Part shown: positions 1 through 7,775 of the stretch, one piece after another
Position numbering within the stretch: the stretch's first letter is position 1
How the letters are laid out: each line of letters begins with the position of its first letter
NCBI GenBank assembly: GCA_032586195.1
Contig: JAWHQP010000003.1
Coordinates: 1-64,000 of the forward strand
Origin: JAWHQP01 sp032586195
Lineage (GTDB): Bacteria > Pseudomonadota > Gammaproteobacteria > Enterobacterales > Pasteurellaceae
DNA length: 64,000 bases
Direction of reading: 5' to 3'
Made by a program: the position numbers and the translations under genes
The notes under the pieces: model-generated
Told to the model about the DNA's origin: nothing
Seen by the model: only the letters and a program-made list of their open reading frames with translations
Database searches by the model: none

Positions 1-2
1 AC

Positions 3-113
3 GTGGTGGCGTGCGGCGGCTCGTGGTTTGTGGAGAAGAAACTGATTAACAGCCGGAATTGGGATGAAATCGGACGCCTGGCGAGAGAGTCGGTTGCGTT
101 GGTTCGTCAATAG
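3..113 (+). CDS. eda: KDPG/KHG aldolase, C-terminal end only
   Basis: The last 36 codons of a gene entering from the left edge. The reading VVACGGSWFV, then LINSRNWDEIGRLARES, matches the C-terminal end of 2-keto-3-deoxy-6-phosphogluconate aldolase, the trimeric Schiff-base aldolase that makes pyruvate and glyceraldehyde 3-phosphate in the Entner-Doudoroff pathway. The catalytic lysine lies outside the window, so only the family call can be supported. The gene runs toward suhB and is followed by a terminator-like uptake-sequence dyad. Confidence 0.8.
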   Translation: MVACGGSWFVEKKLINSRNWDEIGRLARESVALVRQ

Positions 114-141
114 TCGGTTATTGGTTCGTTAATAATAGGCT

Positions 142-197
142 AAAGTGCGGTGCTGTTTTTCAGAGTTTTGAAAACACCTGAAATCAGCACCGCAGTT
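142..197 (+). terminator. Uptake-signal dyad, probable terminator of eda
   Basis: A forward uptake signal (core 143-151) is followed by a near-inverse copy (CAGCACCGCAGTTT at 184-197, one base off the perfect core). The two arms can pair as a stem-loop, and a T-rich stretch follows at 196-206. Paired uptake signals commonly act as terminators in Pasteurellaceae. Confidence 0.6.
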
Positions 198-221
198 TGG
201 TTTTTAATCAGTTAGTAAAAT

Positions 222-243
222 AAGGGATGCATCGGCATCCCTT
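222..243 (-). terminator. Terminator hairpin downstream of suhB
   Basis: Perfect 9-bp stem, AAGGGATGC / GCATCCCTT, with a 4-base loop. On the minus strand a T-rich run (TATTTTAC) follows, as expected for an intrinsic terminator of suhB, whose stop codon is 16 bases away. It may serve both convergent genes. Confidence 0.7.
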
Positions 244-259
244 TGTATTCATGATAAAT

Positions 260-1063
260 TTAGTTTTTAAACGCATCCCCCAAACAAGGCTGGATGCGGT
301 TTAAAATTTCTTTCGCGATACGCGGGGCGGCGGCTACAATGTGACCTGAGGTGAGGTAGGAATGACCGCCGATAAAGTCGGTGACCAGGCCGCCGGCTTC
401 ACGCACGATCAATTCGCCCGCCGCGCAATCCCATGCTTTAATGCCGATTTCAAAATAACCGTCCACCCGATTTGCCGCCACATAGCCCAGATCCAATGCG
501 GCGGAACCCGTACGGCGGAAGTCGGCGCAGTCTTCAATCAGGCTTTGCATAATTGCAAAATGCATGTTCATATAACGTTTTTGTTTAAACGGGAAACCTG
601 TCGTTAATACGCTGCCGGTTAATTCGCGTTTAGGCTCGACGCGCAGACGGATATCGTTTAATTTTGCTCCTTCGCCGCGTACGGCGGTGAATAATTCGTT
701 TTTGATCGGATCGTAAACCACGCCTACCTCCGTGCGACCTTTGACACGAATGGCGATAGAAACGGAGAAATGAGGGAAACCTTTAATGAAATTGGTCGTG
801 CCATCTAGCGGATCGATAATCCATTGTATATCGGTGTCTTTACCTTCTAACGCGCCGCTTTCTTCCGTAATAATAGTGTGAGTCGGATAAGACTGGCGGA
901 TAACATCAATAATCGCAGCCTCAGAGGCTTTATCTACGCTGGTCACATAGTCATTGCTGCTTTTTTCGACGGTTTGGATATCTTCACGGCGTTCATAACT
1001 TTTAGCAATAATATTGCCCGCTTTTCGTGCCGCACGAATTGCGATATTTAACATTGGATTCAT
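260..1063 (-). CDS. suhB: Inositol-1-monophosphatase family protein SuhB
   Basis: 267 aa, the usual length for SuhB. Metal-binding and catalytic motifs of the inositol monophosphatase family are all visible: EES at 67-69, DPLDGTTNF at 84-92 (Asp84, Asp87), and WDCAAGE at 211-217 (Asp212). In E. coli the protein dephosphorylates inositol 1-phosphate in vitro and also acts as a Nus-factor partner in rRNA transcription antitermination. Which role dominates here cannot be told from sequence. It is divergent from trmJ, with a 177-bp gap between them, the same neighbour pair as in E. coli. Confidence 0.95.
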   Translation of the reverse strand: MNPMLNIAIRAARKAGNIIAKSYERREDIQTVEKSSNDYVTSVDKASEAAIIDVIRQSYPTHTIITEESGALEGKDTDIQWIIDPLDGTTNFIKGFPHFSVSIAIRVKGRTEVGVVYDPIKNELFTAVRGEGAKLNDIRLRVEPKRELTGSVLTTGFPFKQKRYMNMHFAIMQSLIEDCADFRRTGSAALDLGYVAANRVDGYFEIGIKAWDCAAGELIVREAGGLVTDFIGGHSYLTSGHIVAAAPRIAKEILNRIQPCLGDAFKN

Positions 1064-1240
1064 AATTTATTTCCACTAGATTTTAAAGAACAGGCTGATT
1101 CGCCAATGGGCGAATTCGGCACGCATTATATGTAATATCGGCGGGAATTGCCAGTAGTCGGAAAAAATTTAAAAAAGTTGAGTGATTTTAAAGGTTATCA
1201 TGATAGAATAACCACAAAATTTACTTGGAATGTAAACGGG

Positions 1241-1978
1241 ATGTTAAAACAAATACGCATTGTTTTGGTTGAAACCTCACATAGCGGCAATATCGGTTCA
1301 GCCGCTCGGGCGATGAAAACCATGGGGTTGAGTGAACTTTATTTGGTATCGCCGAAACAAGGTATTGACGAACAGGCGATCGCATTAGCCGCGGGCGCGG
1401 AAGATGTGGTGAAAAATGCGGTGATTGTCGGCAATTTCGATGAGGCGGTGGCGGATTGTTCTCTGGTTATCGGCACCAGCGCCAGATTACGTCATTTACA
1501 GGGCACCTTAATCGAACCGCGTGAATGTGGTGAGAAAGTGGTTCGGCACGCGCGAAACGGTCATATCGCCATTGTGTTCGGACGTGAACGTATCGGTTTA
1601 ACCAATGATGAGCTGCTCAAATGCCGTTATCATTTGACCATTCCCGCTAACCCTGATTATTCCTCGTTGAATTTAGCCATGGCGGTGCAGCTGGTGAGTT
1701 ATGAGCTGCGTATGGCGTGGTTAACACAGGAACGCACTGTTACTGCAATAGCTCAAACCGATACAGCGGTGGATAGTCAGCCCACGGCACAGGATTTAGA
1801 ACATTTCTTTGCCACCACCGAATCGGTTTATCAATCCTTAGGTTTTATTAAAAATCAAGGAGTTATGCAGAAATTACGGCGGCTTTATCAGCGCGCGGCA
1901 ATTGAAAAAAATGAGCTGAACATCTTGCAGGGAATGCTAAGTGCGGTGCAGAAACTGCGAGTTTTGCCAAAGGATTGA
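1241..1978 (+). CDS. trmJ: tRNA (cytidine/uridine-2'-O-)-methyltransferase TrmJ
   Basis: SPOUT-class enzyme that 2'-O-methylates position 32 of certain tRNAs using S-adenosylmethionine. The N-terminus IRIVLVETSHSGNIGSAARA and the motifs VFGRERIGLTNDEL and YSSLNLAMAVQLVSYE form the knotted SAM-binding fold. The open frame extends upstream to 1148, but the family begins at MLKQIRIVLVE, so I place the start at 1241 (245 aa, E. coli length). It lies directly upstream of iscR, as in E. coli, and the IscR-like operator begins on its stop codon. An uptake signal at 1939-1947 is part of the coding sequence (codons for LSAVQKL). Confidence 0.93.
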   Translation: MLKQIRIVLVETSHSGNIGSAARAMKTMGLSELYLVSPKQGIDEQAIALAAGAEDVVKNAVIVGNFDEAVADCSLVIGTSARLRHLQGTLIEPRECGEKVVRHARNGHIAIVFGRERIGLTNDELLKCRYHLTIPANPDYSSLNLAMAVQLVSYELRMAWLTQERTVTAIAQTDTAVDSQPTAQDLEHFFATTESVYQSLGFIKNQGVMQKLRRLYQRAAIEKNELNILQGMLSAVQKLRVLPKD

Positions 1979-2009
1979 TAGTTGACGAATTTAGTTGGTT
2001 ATGTAACTA
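1978..2009 (+). promoter_or_regulatory. isc operon promoter with type 1 IscR-like site
   Basis: Bases 1978-2002 fit the 25-bp type 1 IscR motif: left half ATAGTTGAC, A/T-rich centre, right half AGTTGGTTAT. The left half contains a -35 hexamer TTGACG (1982-1987). A 16-bp spacer leads to a weak -10, TAACTA (2004-2009), about 35 bases before iscR. Overlap of a type 1 site with the -35 is the arrangement by which [2Fe-2S]-IscR represses its own operon in E. coli. Binding is inferred from motif similarity only. Confidence 0.65.
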
Positions 2010-2044
2010 TTGCAAACGGTTATTTTATTTAAAGGAAAGTACGA

Positions 2045-2497
2045 ATGAAATTAACTTCAAAAGGGCGCTATGCCGTAACGGCGATTTTAGATATTGCCAT
2101 TAACGCCGGGACGGATCCCGTAACACTGGCGGATATTTCGGAACGACAGAATATCTCGCTTTCTTATCTGGAACAGCTTTTTGCCAAATTGCGCCGTTAC
2201 GGCTTAGTGAAAAGTGTGCGCGGGCCGGGCGGCGGTTATAAATTGGCCAAACCCGCAAATGAAATTTCTGTCGGTATGGTTATCGCCGCCGTGAATGAAA
2301 ATATCAGCGTGACCCGTTGTCTCGGGCAGGGTAACTGCAAAGGCGGCAGCGTATGCCTGACTCATTCGTTGTGGGAAGAATTGAGCAATCGCATTGAGGA
2401 TTTTCTGAATACGATTACATTAGGTGAATTGGTCAGCAAGCATCATGCCAAAGAAGGGCATCATGATTTTGAAAGTCTTTTGCTGATCAACGGTTAA
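2045..2497 (+). CDS. iscR: Fe-S cluster-sensing transcription regulator IscR
   Basis: Rrf2-family repressor, 150 aa (E. coli 162). The N-terminal winged helix (MKLTSKGRYAVTAILDIA, recognition region around 28-60) is followed by the cluster ligands Cys92, Cys98, Cys104 and His107, in identical spacing to E. coli. It should bind a [2Fe-2S] cluster and report Fe-S status. First gene of the isc operon. The start at 2045 follows AAAGGAAAG. The C-terminal tail after the cluster loop is about 12 residues shorter than in enterics. Confidence 0.97.
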   Translation: MKLTSKGRYAVTAILDIAINAGTDPVTLADISERQNISLSYLEQLFAKLRRYGLVKSVRGPGGGYKLAKPANEISVGMVIAAVNENISVTRCLGQGNCKGGSVCLTHSLWEELSNRIEDFLNTITLGELVSKHHAKEGHHDFESLLLING

Positions 2498-2582
2498 AAT
2501 TAGCGGATTAAATAAGACTGCATCCACATGACTAAAAGTGCGGTGCTGTTTTTGTCAGTTTTTAAAACGGAGTGAAGGAAGA

Positions 2583-3797
2583 ATGAAATTACCCATTTAT
2601 TTGGATTATGCGGCGACTTGCCCGGTAGATAAGCGTGTAGCGGAAAAAATGATGCAGTATATGACTATCGACGGTATTTTTGGTAACCCCGCGTCACGTT
2701 CGCATAAATTCGGCTGGCAGGCGGAAGAAGCTGTCGATATCGCCCGTAACCAAATCGCCGATTTAATCGGCGCGGACAGCCGTGAAATCGTGTTTACCTC
2801 AGGCGCAACCGAGTCGGACAATCTCGCCATTAAAGGGGCCGCACATTTCTATCAGACTAAGGGCAAGCACATCATTACCTGCAAAACCGAGCACAAAGCC
2901 GTGCTGGATACCTGCCGTCAGCTTGAACGGGAAGGTTTTGAAGTAACTTATCTCACCCCGAAATCAGATGGTTTAATCGATCTGGATGAGTTGAAAGCGG
3001 CACTGCGCCCGGACACGATTTTAGTTTCCATTATGCACGTGAATAATGAAATCGGCGTTATTCAGGATATCGCGGCGATCGGTGAATTATGCCGTGCCAA
3101 CAAGACTATTTTTCACGTGGACGCGACACAATCCGTAGGCAAATTACCGATCAACCTGGCTGAACTGAAAGTGGATCTGATGTCGATGTCCAGCCACAAA
3201 TTATACGGGCCGAAGGGTATCGGCGCTTTATATGTACGGCGTAAACCGCGTGTGCGCTTAGAGGCGATTATCCACGGCGGCGGCCACGAACGCGGTATGC
3301 GTTCAGGCACCTTGGCCGTTCATCAGATTGTCGGCATGGGTGAGGCTTATCGTATCTGCAAAGAAGAAATGGCAACCGAAATGCCGCGTATTAAAGCTTT
3401 ACGCGACCGCTTATACAACGGCTTGAAAGACATTGAAGAAACCTATGTAAACGGTTCGATGGAACATCGGGTGGATAATAATTTAAACATCAGCTTTAAC
3501 TTTGTGGAAGGCGAATCCCTGATGATGGCGCTGCGCGATATCGCGGTGTCTTCGGGTTCTGCCTGTACTTCCGCCAGTCTAGAGCCGTCTTACGTGCTGC
3601 GCGCGTTAGGGCTGAATGATGAATTGGCGCATAGTTCGATTCGTTTCACTCTGGGGCGTTACACCACGGAAGAAGAAATTGATTACACCATTGATTTAGT
3701 AAAAAGTGCGGTGCTGAAATTAAGAGAATTATCACCGCTTTGGGATATGTTCAAAGAAGGTGTCGATTTAAGCACGATTGAATGGTCGCACCATTAA
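2583..3797 (+). CDS. iscS: Cysteine desulfurase IscS
   Basis: Pyridoxal-phosphate enzyme, 404 aa, that removes sulfur from cysteine as a persulfide for Fe-S clusters and tRNA thiolation. Visible motifs: SGATESDNLAIKG (PLP phosphate pocket), SSHKLYGPKG (PLP lysine near residue 206) and SSGSACTSASLEP (catalytic loop cysteine near 328). An upstream in-frame GTG at 2538 lies inside an uptake signal and would add a 15-residue tail absent from the family. The ATG at 2583 preceded by GGAGTGAAGG is the better start. Another uptake signal at 3704-3712 encodes KSAVLKL near the C-terminus. Confidence 0.97.
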   Translation: MKLPIYLDYAATCPVDKRVAEKMMQYMTIDGIFGNPASRSHKFGWQAEEAVDIARNQIADLIGADSREIVFTSGATESDNLAIKGAAHFYQTKGKHIITCKTEHKAVLDTCRQLEREGFEVTYLTPKSDGLIDLDELKAALRPDTILVSIMHVNNEIGVIQDIAAIGELCRANKTIFHVDATQSVGKLPINLAELKVDLMSMSSHKLYGPKGIGALYVRRKPRVRLEAIIHGGGHERGMRSGTLAVHQIVGMGEAYRICKEEMATEMPRIKALRDRLYNGLKDIEETYVNGSMEHRVDNNLNISFNFVEGESLMMALRDIAVSSGSACTSASLEPSYVLRALGLNDELAHSSIRFTLGRYTTEEEIDYTIDLVKSAVLKLRELSPLWDMFKEGVDLSTIEWSHH

Positions 3798-3805
3798 TTT
3801 ATCGG

Positions 3806-3850
3806 AATATGCCTGTTGCCGGTTTGATTTTGCCGAGACAGGCCATATTT
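3806..3850 (+). other. Hairpin between iscS and iscU
   Basis: ATATGCCTGT (3807-3816) can pair with ACAGGCCATAT (3838-3848) around a 21-base loop that itself contains GCCGG/CCG-type pairing. It sits alone in the 107-bp iscS-iscU gap and is followed by TTTTGCG. It could be a partial terminator or a processing/stability element setting different iscRS and iscUA-hscBA-fdx mRNA levels. Confidence 0.4.
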
Positions 3851-3904
3851 TGCGTATATGAATTTAAAATATAAGTTTAGTTATTAAAATTAAGGAATTT
3901 TAAC

Positions 3905-4288
3905 ATGGCATATAGCGAAAAAGTGATTGATCACTATGAAAATCCGCGTAATGTGGGTTCATTTGATAAAAAAGCGGCGGATATCGGCACCGGTATGGTA
4001 GGGGCTCCCGCCTGCGGTGACGTCATGCAGCTGCAAATTAAAGTCAGCGAAGACGGTATCATTGAAGATGCGAAATTTAAAACCTATGGCTGCGGTTCGG
4101 CGATTGCCTCCAGCTCGCTGATTACCGAATGGGTGAAAGGTAAATCCTTGGATGAAGCGGGCGCTATCAAAAACAGTCAGATTGCGGAAGAACTTGAATT
4201 GCCGCCGGTGAAAGTGCACTGTTCTATCTTGGCTGAAGATGCCATTAAAGCCGCTATCGCAGATTATAAAGCGAAAAAGGGAGCATAA
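3905..4288 (+). CDS. iscU: Fe-S cluster scaffold protein IscU
   Basis: 127 aa, almost identical in layout to E. coli IscU. The cluster ligands Cys37, Asp39, Cys63, His105 and Cys106 are present, as is LPPVK at 99-103, the sequence recognised by the HscA chaperone. It receives sulfur from IscS and iron, builds a [2Fe-2S] cluster, and passes it on with help from HscAB, both encoded just downstream. Ribosome site AAGGAAT, 8 bases before ATG. Confidence 0.98.
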   Translation: MAYSEKVIDHYENPRNVGSFDKKAADIGTGMVGAPACGDVMQLQIKVSEDGIIEDAKFKTYGCGSAIASSSLITEWVKGKSLDEAGAIKNSQIAEELELPPVKVHCSILAEDAIKAAIADYKAKKGA

Positions 4289-4338
4289 TTTCCGTGTTGG
4301 TATAACGTTGTGCCAACCGTTTAATTTGGAGTAGAGGA

Positions 4339-4713
4339 ATGGATGTAGAACAATTCAGTGTTGCCGAAGACGGGAAAACCCGCCATGAGGCGACGATCAG
4401 CCTTACCGCCAATGCCGCCGATCACGTGAAGAAATGTCTGGCAAGCCGTGGCAAAGGCATAGGCTTACGTTTAGGCATTAAAACTTCAGGCTGCTCGGGA
4501 TTGGCTTATCTGCTTGAGTTTGTTGATGAACTGAATGCGGACGATAATGTTTTCGAGCAGCAAGGCGTGAAAGTCGTGGTTGATAGCAAAAGCCTGGTGT
4601 ATTTAAACGGCACGCAACTTGATTTCGTCAAGGAAGGTTTAAACGAAGGTTTCAAATTCACCAATCCGAACGTAAAAGATCAGTGCGGTTGCGGTGAAAG
4701 TTTCAATGTTTAG
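4339..4713 (+). CDS. iscA: A-type Fe-S carrier protein IscA, with N-terminal extension
   Basis: A-type carrier that accepts clusters or iron from the IscU scaffold and delivers them to apoproteins. The three ligand cysteines are in TSGCSGLAY and QCGCGESFNV. The protein is 124 aa. Enteric IscA is 107 and starts just before SITLS-like sequence, which here corresponds to ATISLTANAA at about residue 19. No alternative ATG lies near that point, and GGAG (4328-4331) fits the ATG at 4339, so the 17-18-residue polar extension (MDVEQFSVAEDGKTRHE) is probably real. Confidence 0.93.
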   Translation: MDVEQFSVAEDGKTRHEATISLTANAADHVKKCLASRGKGIGLRLGIKTSGCSGLAYLLEFVDELNADDNVFEQQGVKVVVDSKSLVYLNGTQLDFVKEGLNEGFKFTNPNVKDQCGCGESFNV

Positions 4714-4724
4714 CAAACAAAAAT

Positions 4725-5249
4725 ATGATCACAAACCCATTTGCGTTATTTGATTTACCCGTTGACTTCAATGTAGATCAGGCGGCGTTGTCCGCCCGTT
4801 ATCTGGCTTTACAGAAATCCCTGCACCCTGACAATTTCGCTCATGCGAGCGGACAGGAACAGCGCTTAGCCATGCAGAAATCGGCGGAAATAAATGATGC
4901 GTTACAGATTCTGAAGGACCCTATCGCCCGAGCGGACAGCATTATTGCCATTCATACGGGTGAGCAGCAAGATTTAGAACAAAAAAGCAATCATGATATG
5001 ACATTTCTGATGCAGCAATTAAGCTGGCGCGAGCAGTTGGAAGAAATCGAACATAACCGGGATGTCACTGCCTTGGCGGATTTCACCGCTCAGGTGGAGC
5101 AGTCCCGGCAGGCATATTCGGCGGAAATCAACACCGCACTTGCCGAACGGAATTGGCGGCAGGCTCAAATGCTCAATGACAGATTACGCTTTATCCGCAA
5201 GCTGACGGATGAAATTGAGCGTATTGAAGAAACTCTGGCGGGTTTTTAA
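4725..5249 (+). CDS. hscB: Fe-S assembly J-domain co-chaperone HscB
   Basis: 174 aa. The N-terminal J-domain carries His34-Pro35-Asp36 (LHPDNF), which triggers ATP hydrolysis by HscA. The C-terminal helical domain (about 90-172) binds IscU. Starts 11 bases after iscA and lies 34 bases before hscA, in the standard isc order. The uptake signal at 5133-5141 encodes NTALAERN within the C-terminal helices. Confidence 0.96.
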   Translation: MITNPFALFDLPVDFNVDQAALSARYLALQKSLHPDNFAHASGQEQRLAMQKSAEINDALQILKDPIARADSIIAIHTGEQQDLEQKSNHDMTFLMQQLSWREQLEEIEHNRDVTALADFTAQVEQSRQAYSAEINTALAERNWRQAQMLNDRLRFIRKLTDEIERIEETLAGF

Positions 5250-5283
5250 ATTTATATAAGTATTAAAAGAAAAGATAAAAATT

Positions 5284-7134
5284 ATGGCATTACTTCAGAT
5301 TGCTGAACCGGGTCAAATGGCGGCACCTCATCAACATAAGCTGGCGATAGGCATCGATTTAGGCACGACCAATTCGTTAGTTGCGACTGTTCGCAGTGCC
5401 AACGCGGAAATTTTATCGGATGAACAAGGGCGTCCGTTACTGCCTTCCGTGGTGAACTTCGGCGAACAAGGCCGGGTTTCCGTAGGGTATGAGGCAAGTG
5501 CAATGGCCAGTCGGGATCCGCAGAATACCGTTATTTCCGTTAAACGTTTAATCGGTCGTAGCCTGCATGACGTGCAACAGCGTTACCCTAATTTGCCTTA
5601 TCGGTTTACCCAAACGGAAAACGGCTTACCATTGATTCAGACCCGACAGGGCGCGGTGAGTCCGATTGAAGTATCCGCTGAAATTCTTAAAAAACTCACC
5701 GCACTTGCCGAACAACGCCTTGGCAGCGAGCCGGCCGGCGCCGTGATTACGGTACCTGCTTATTTTGATGACGCACAACGCCAAAGTACCAAAGACGCGG
5801 CGAAACTGGCGGGATTAAAGGTATTGCGTCTGCTGAATGAGCCCACCGCCGCGGCTATCGCCTATGGTCTGGACAGTGGGCAAGAAGGTGTGATAGCCGT
5901 ATATGATCTGGGCGGTGGCACCTTTGATATTTCCATTTTACGTTTATCTAAAGGCGTGTTTGAAGTGCTGGCGACAGGCGGTGATACCGCGCTCGGCGGT
6001 GATGACTTTGATCATTTGCTTGCCGACTGGATTGTGGCGCAATCGGGCGTTCAGCCGGCAACGGAACGACAAAAACGCGAGTTAATCGAACTGGCCACGC
6101 AAATCAAAATTGCCTTAACGGACGCGGCGGAGGCAACCGTTCAATATGGCGATTGGTCGGGAACTGTCAGCCGTGACCAGTTTAATCGGTTGATCCAACC
6201 GCTGGTGAAACGCTCATTGCTGGCGTGCCGTCGGGCTTTAAAAGACGCGCATGTGACGACGGCCGAGGTGCGGCAGGTGGTGATGGTCGGCGGCTCTACC
6301 CGCGTGCCGTTTGTGCGTGAACAGGTCGGCGAATTTTTCCAACGTCAACCGCTGACTTCGATTGATCCGGATAAAGTGGTGGCACTGGGGGCGGCGATTC
6401 AGGCAGATATTCTGGTCGGGAATAAACCTGATGCCGAAATGCTGTTGCTGGATGTTATTCCGCTTTCCTTGGGAATCGAAATTATGGGCGGTATGGTGGA
6501 AAAAATCATTCCCCGCAATACCACCATTCCCGTGGCCCGGGCCCAGGAGTTTACCACGTTTAAAGACGGACAGACGGCAATGTCGATACATGTGGTTCAA
6601 GGCGAGCGGGAAATGGTGGCGGATTGCCGTTCTCTGGCCCGTTTCACCTTGCGCGGCATTCCGTCCATGGCGGCGGGAGCAGCTCATATCCGAGTGACTT
6701 ATCAAGTGGATGCGGACGGTTTGCTCAATGTGACGGCAATGGAAAAATCCACCGGCGTGCAATCCTCCATTCAGGTGAAACCTTCCTATGGTTTAACCGA
6801 TGATGAAATTACCAAGATGCTGAAAGCCTCAATGGAAAATGCTAAACAGGATATTGACGCCCGTTTACTGGCCGAACAGCGGGTTGAGGCACAGCGGGTT
6901 ATCGAGAGTGTGCGTTCGGCTCTGGCTCAGGATCAGGATTTATTAAACGAAACCGAGTTAAGTGCGGTGCTGAAATCTTTAGTTTCGCTGGAACAATTAC
7001 AGCAGCAGAATGACACGATGGCAATCAAGCGGGGCATTAAAGCCTTGGATGCCGCCACACAAGAGTTTGCCGCCCGTCGCATGGATAAATCGATTCGTTC
7101 TGCGTTGGCGGGTCATTCCGTTGACGATATTTAA
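5284..7134 (+). CDS. hscA: Fe-S assembly Hsp70 chaperone HscA
   Basis: 616 aa, specialised Hsp70 that binds the LPPVK segment of IscU and drives cluster release. ATPase signatures are intact: GIDLGTTNSLVA (phosphate 1), YDLGGGTFDISIL (phosphate 2) and VVMVGGSTRVP (adenosine). The peptide-binding domain follows from about residue 390 (VIPLSLGIEIMGGMVEKII). The N-terminal 18 residues before the ATPase core are typical of HscA rather than DnaK. Two uptake signals are within the gene (5698-5706, 6960-6968), the latter encoding LSAVLKSL. Confidence 0.98.
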   Translation: MALLQIAEPGQMAAPHQHKLAIGIDLGTTNSLVATVRSANAEILSDEQGRPLLPSVVNFGEQGRVSVGYEASAMASRDPQNTVISVKRLIGRSLHDVQQRYPNLPYRFTQTENGLPLIQTRQGAVSPIEVSAEILKKLTALAEQRLGSEPAGAVITVPAYFDDAQRQSTKDAAKLAGLKVLRLLNEPTAAAIAYGLDSGQEGVIAVYDLGGGTFDISILRLSKGVFEVLATGGDTALGGDDFDHLLADWIVAQSGVQPATERQKRELIELATQIKIALTDAAEATVQYGDWSGTVSRDQFNRLIQPLVKRSLLACRRALKDAHVTTAEVRQVVMVGGSTRVPFVREQVGEFFQRQPLTSIDPDKVVALGAAIQADILVGNKPDAEMLLLDVIPLSLGIEIMGGMVEKIIPRNTTIPVARAQEFTTFKDGQTAMSIHVVQGEREMVADCRSLARFTLRGIPSMAAGAAHIRVTYQVDADGLLNVTAMEKSTGVQSSIQVKPSYGLTDDEITKMLKASMENAKQDIDARLLAEQRVEAQRVIESVRSALAQDQDLLNETELSAVLKSLVSLEQLQQQNDTMAIKRGIKALDAATQEFAARRMDKSIRSALAGHSVDDI

Positions 7135-7179
7135 CCGGGGCGTGTGCCTTGAATTTAATTTGGAAAGTAGGAATACAGA

Positions 7180-7521
7180 ATGCCAAAAATCATTTTTTTA
7201 CCTCATGAAAGACTTTGTCCCGATGGTATGGTGGTGGATGCCGCGGCGGGCGATAATTTACTTGAAGTCGCTCTGGATGCCGGTATTGAAATCGAGCACG
7301 CCTGTGACGGTTCATGTGCCTGTACCACGTGCCACACCATTATTCGTGAGGGCGGCGACAGTCTCAACGAACCGTCCGACGCGGAAGAGGATATGCTGGA
7401 TAAAGCGTGGGGGCTGGAAGTGGACAGCCGTCTGAGTTGTCAATGCCGTATCGGTGATGAAGATTTAGTGGTGGAGATTCCTAAGTATAGCCTGAACCAC
7501 GCGCGGGAGGAGAATCATTAA
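7180..7521 (+). CDS. fdx: isc-type [2Fe-2S] ferredoxin
   Basis: 113 aa adrenodoxin-type ferredoxin. Cluster ligands Cys42, Cys48, Cys51 (within ACDGSCACTTC) and the distal Cys in RLSCQCRIG are in place. It supplies electrons for cluster formation and reductive coupling on IscU/IscA. Its stop codon overlaps the iscX ATG by one base (TAATG), which suggests translational coupling. Confidence 0.97.
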   Translation: MPKIIFLPHERLCPDGMVVDAAAGDNLLEVALDAGIEIEHACDGSCACTTCHTIIREGGDSLNEPSDAEEDMLDKAWGLEVDSRLSCQCRIGDEDLVVEIPKYSLNHAREENH

Positions 7522-7715
7522 TGAAATGGCAGGACAGTCAACAGATTGCGGAAGCACTCTATGATCTCAATCCCGGTTTGGATCCCCGCACCGTTCGCTT
7601 CACCGATCTGCACCAATGGATTTGTGATTTGCCCGGATTTGATGATGATCCCGAAAAATCCAACGAAAAAATCCTCGAAGCTGTTTTGCTGTGCTGGCTG
7701 GATGAATACGAATAA
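7521..7715 (+). CDS. iscX: Fe-S assembly regulator IscX (YfhJ)
   Basis: 64 aa acidic protein (MKWQDSQQIAEALYDLNPGLDP ends in a family-typical DPRTVRFTDL turn; later ILEAVLLCWLDEYE). IscX binds iron and IscS and modulates cluster assembly rate in E. coli. Last gene of the operon, directly before a strong terminator. Confidence 0.96.
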   Translation: MKWQDSQQIAEALYDLNPGLDPRTVRFTDLHQWICDLPGFDDDPEKSNEKILEAVLLCWLDEYE

Positions 7716-7724
7716 GGCTCAAGT

Positions 7725-7754
7725 AAAAATCCGCCGTTAGCGGCGGATTTTTTT
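7725..7754 (+). terminator. Intrinsic terminator of the isc operon
   Basis: Stem AAAATCCGCCG / CGGCGGATTTT with loop TTAG, followed by an uninterrupted T run to 7754. Because the stem is symmetric with A and T tails it can also terminate manA from the other strand. Confidence 0.9.
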
Positions 7755-7775
7755 ATGCTCAAAGTGCGGTGCTGT

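Noticed and set aside
2538..2582. Upstream GTG start for iscS
   Set aside because: The GTG is the centre of an uptake signal; the added residues are not family-like and the ATG at 2583 has a good ribosome site.
6238..6762. 174-codon antisense frame inside hscA
   Set aside because: His/Arg-rich composition typical of a reverse-strand shadow; hscA is intact over this region.
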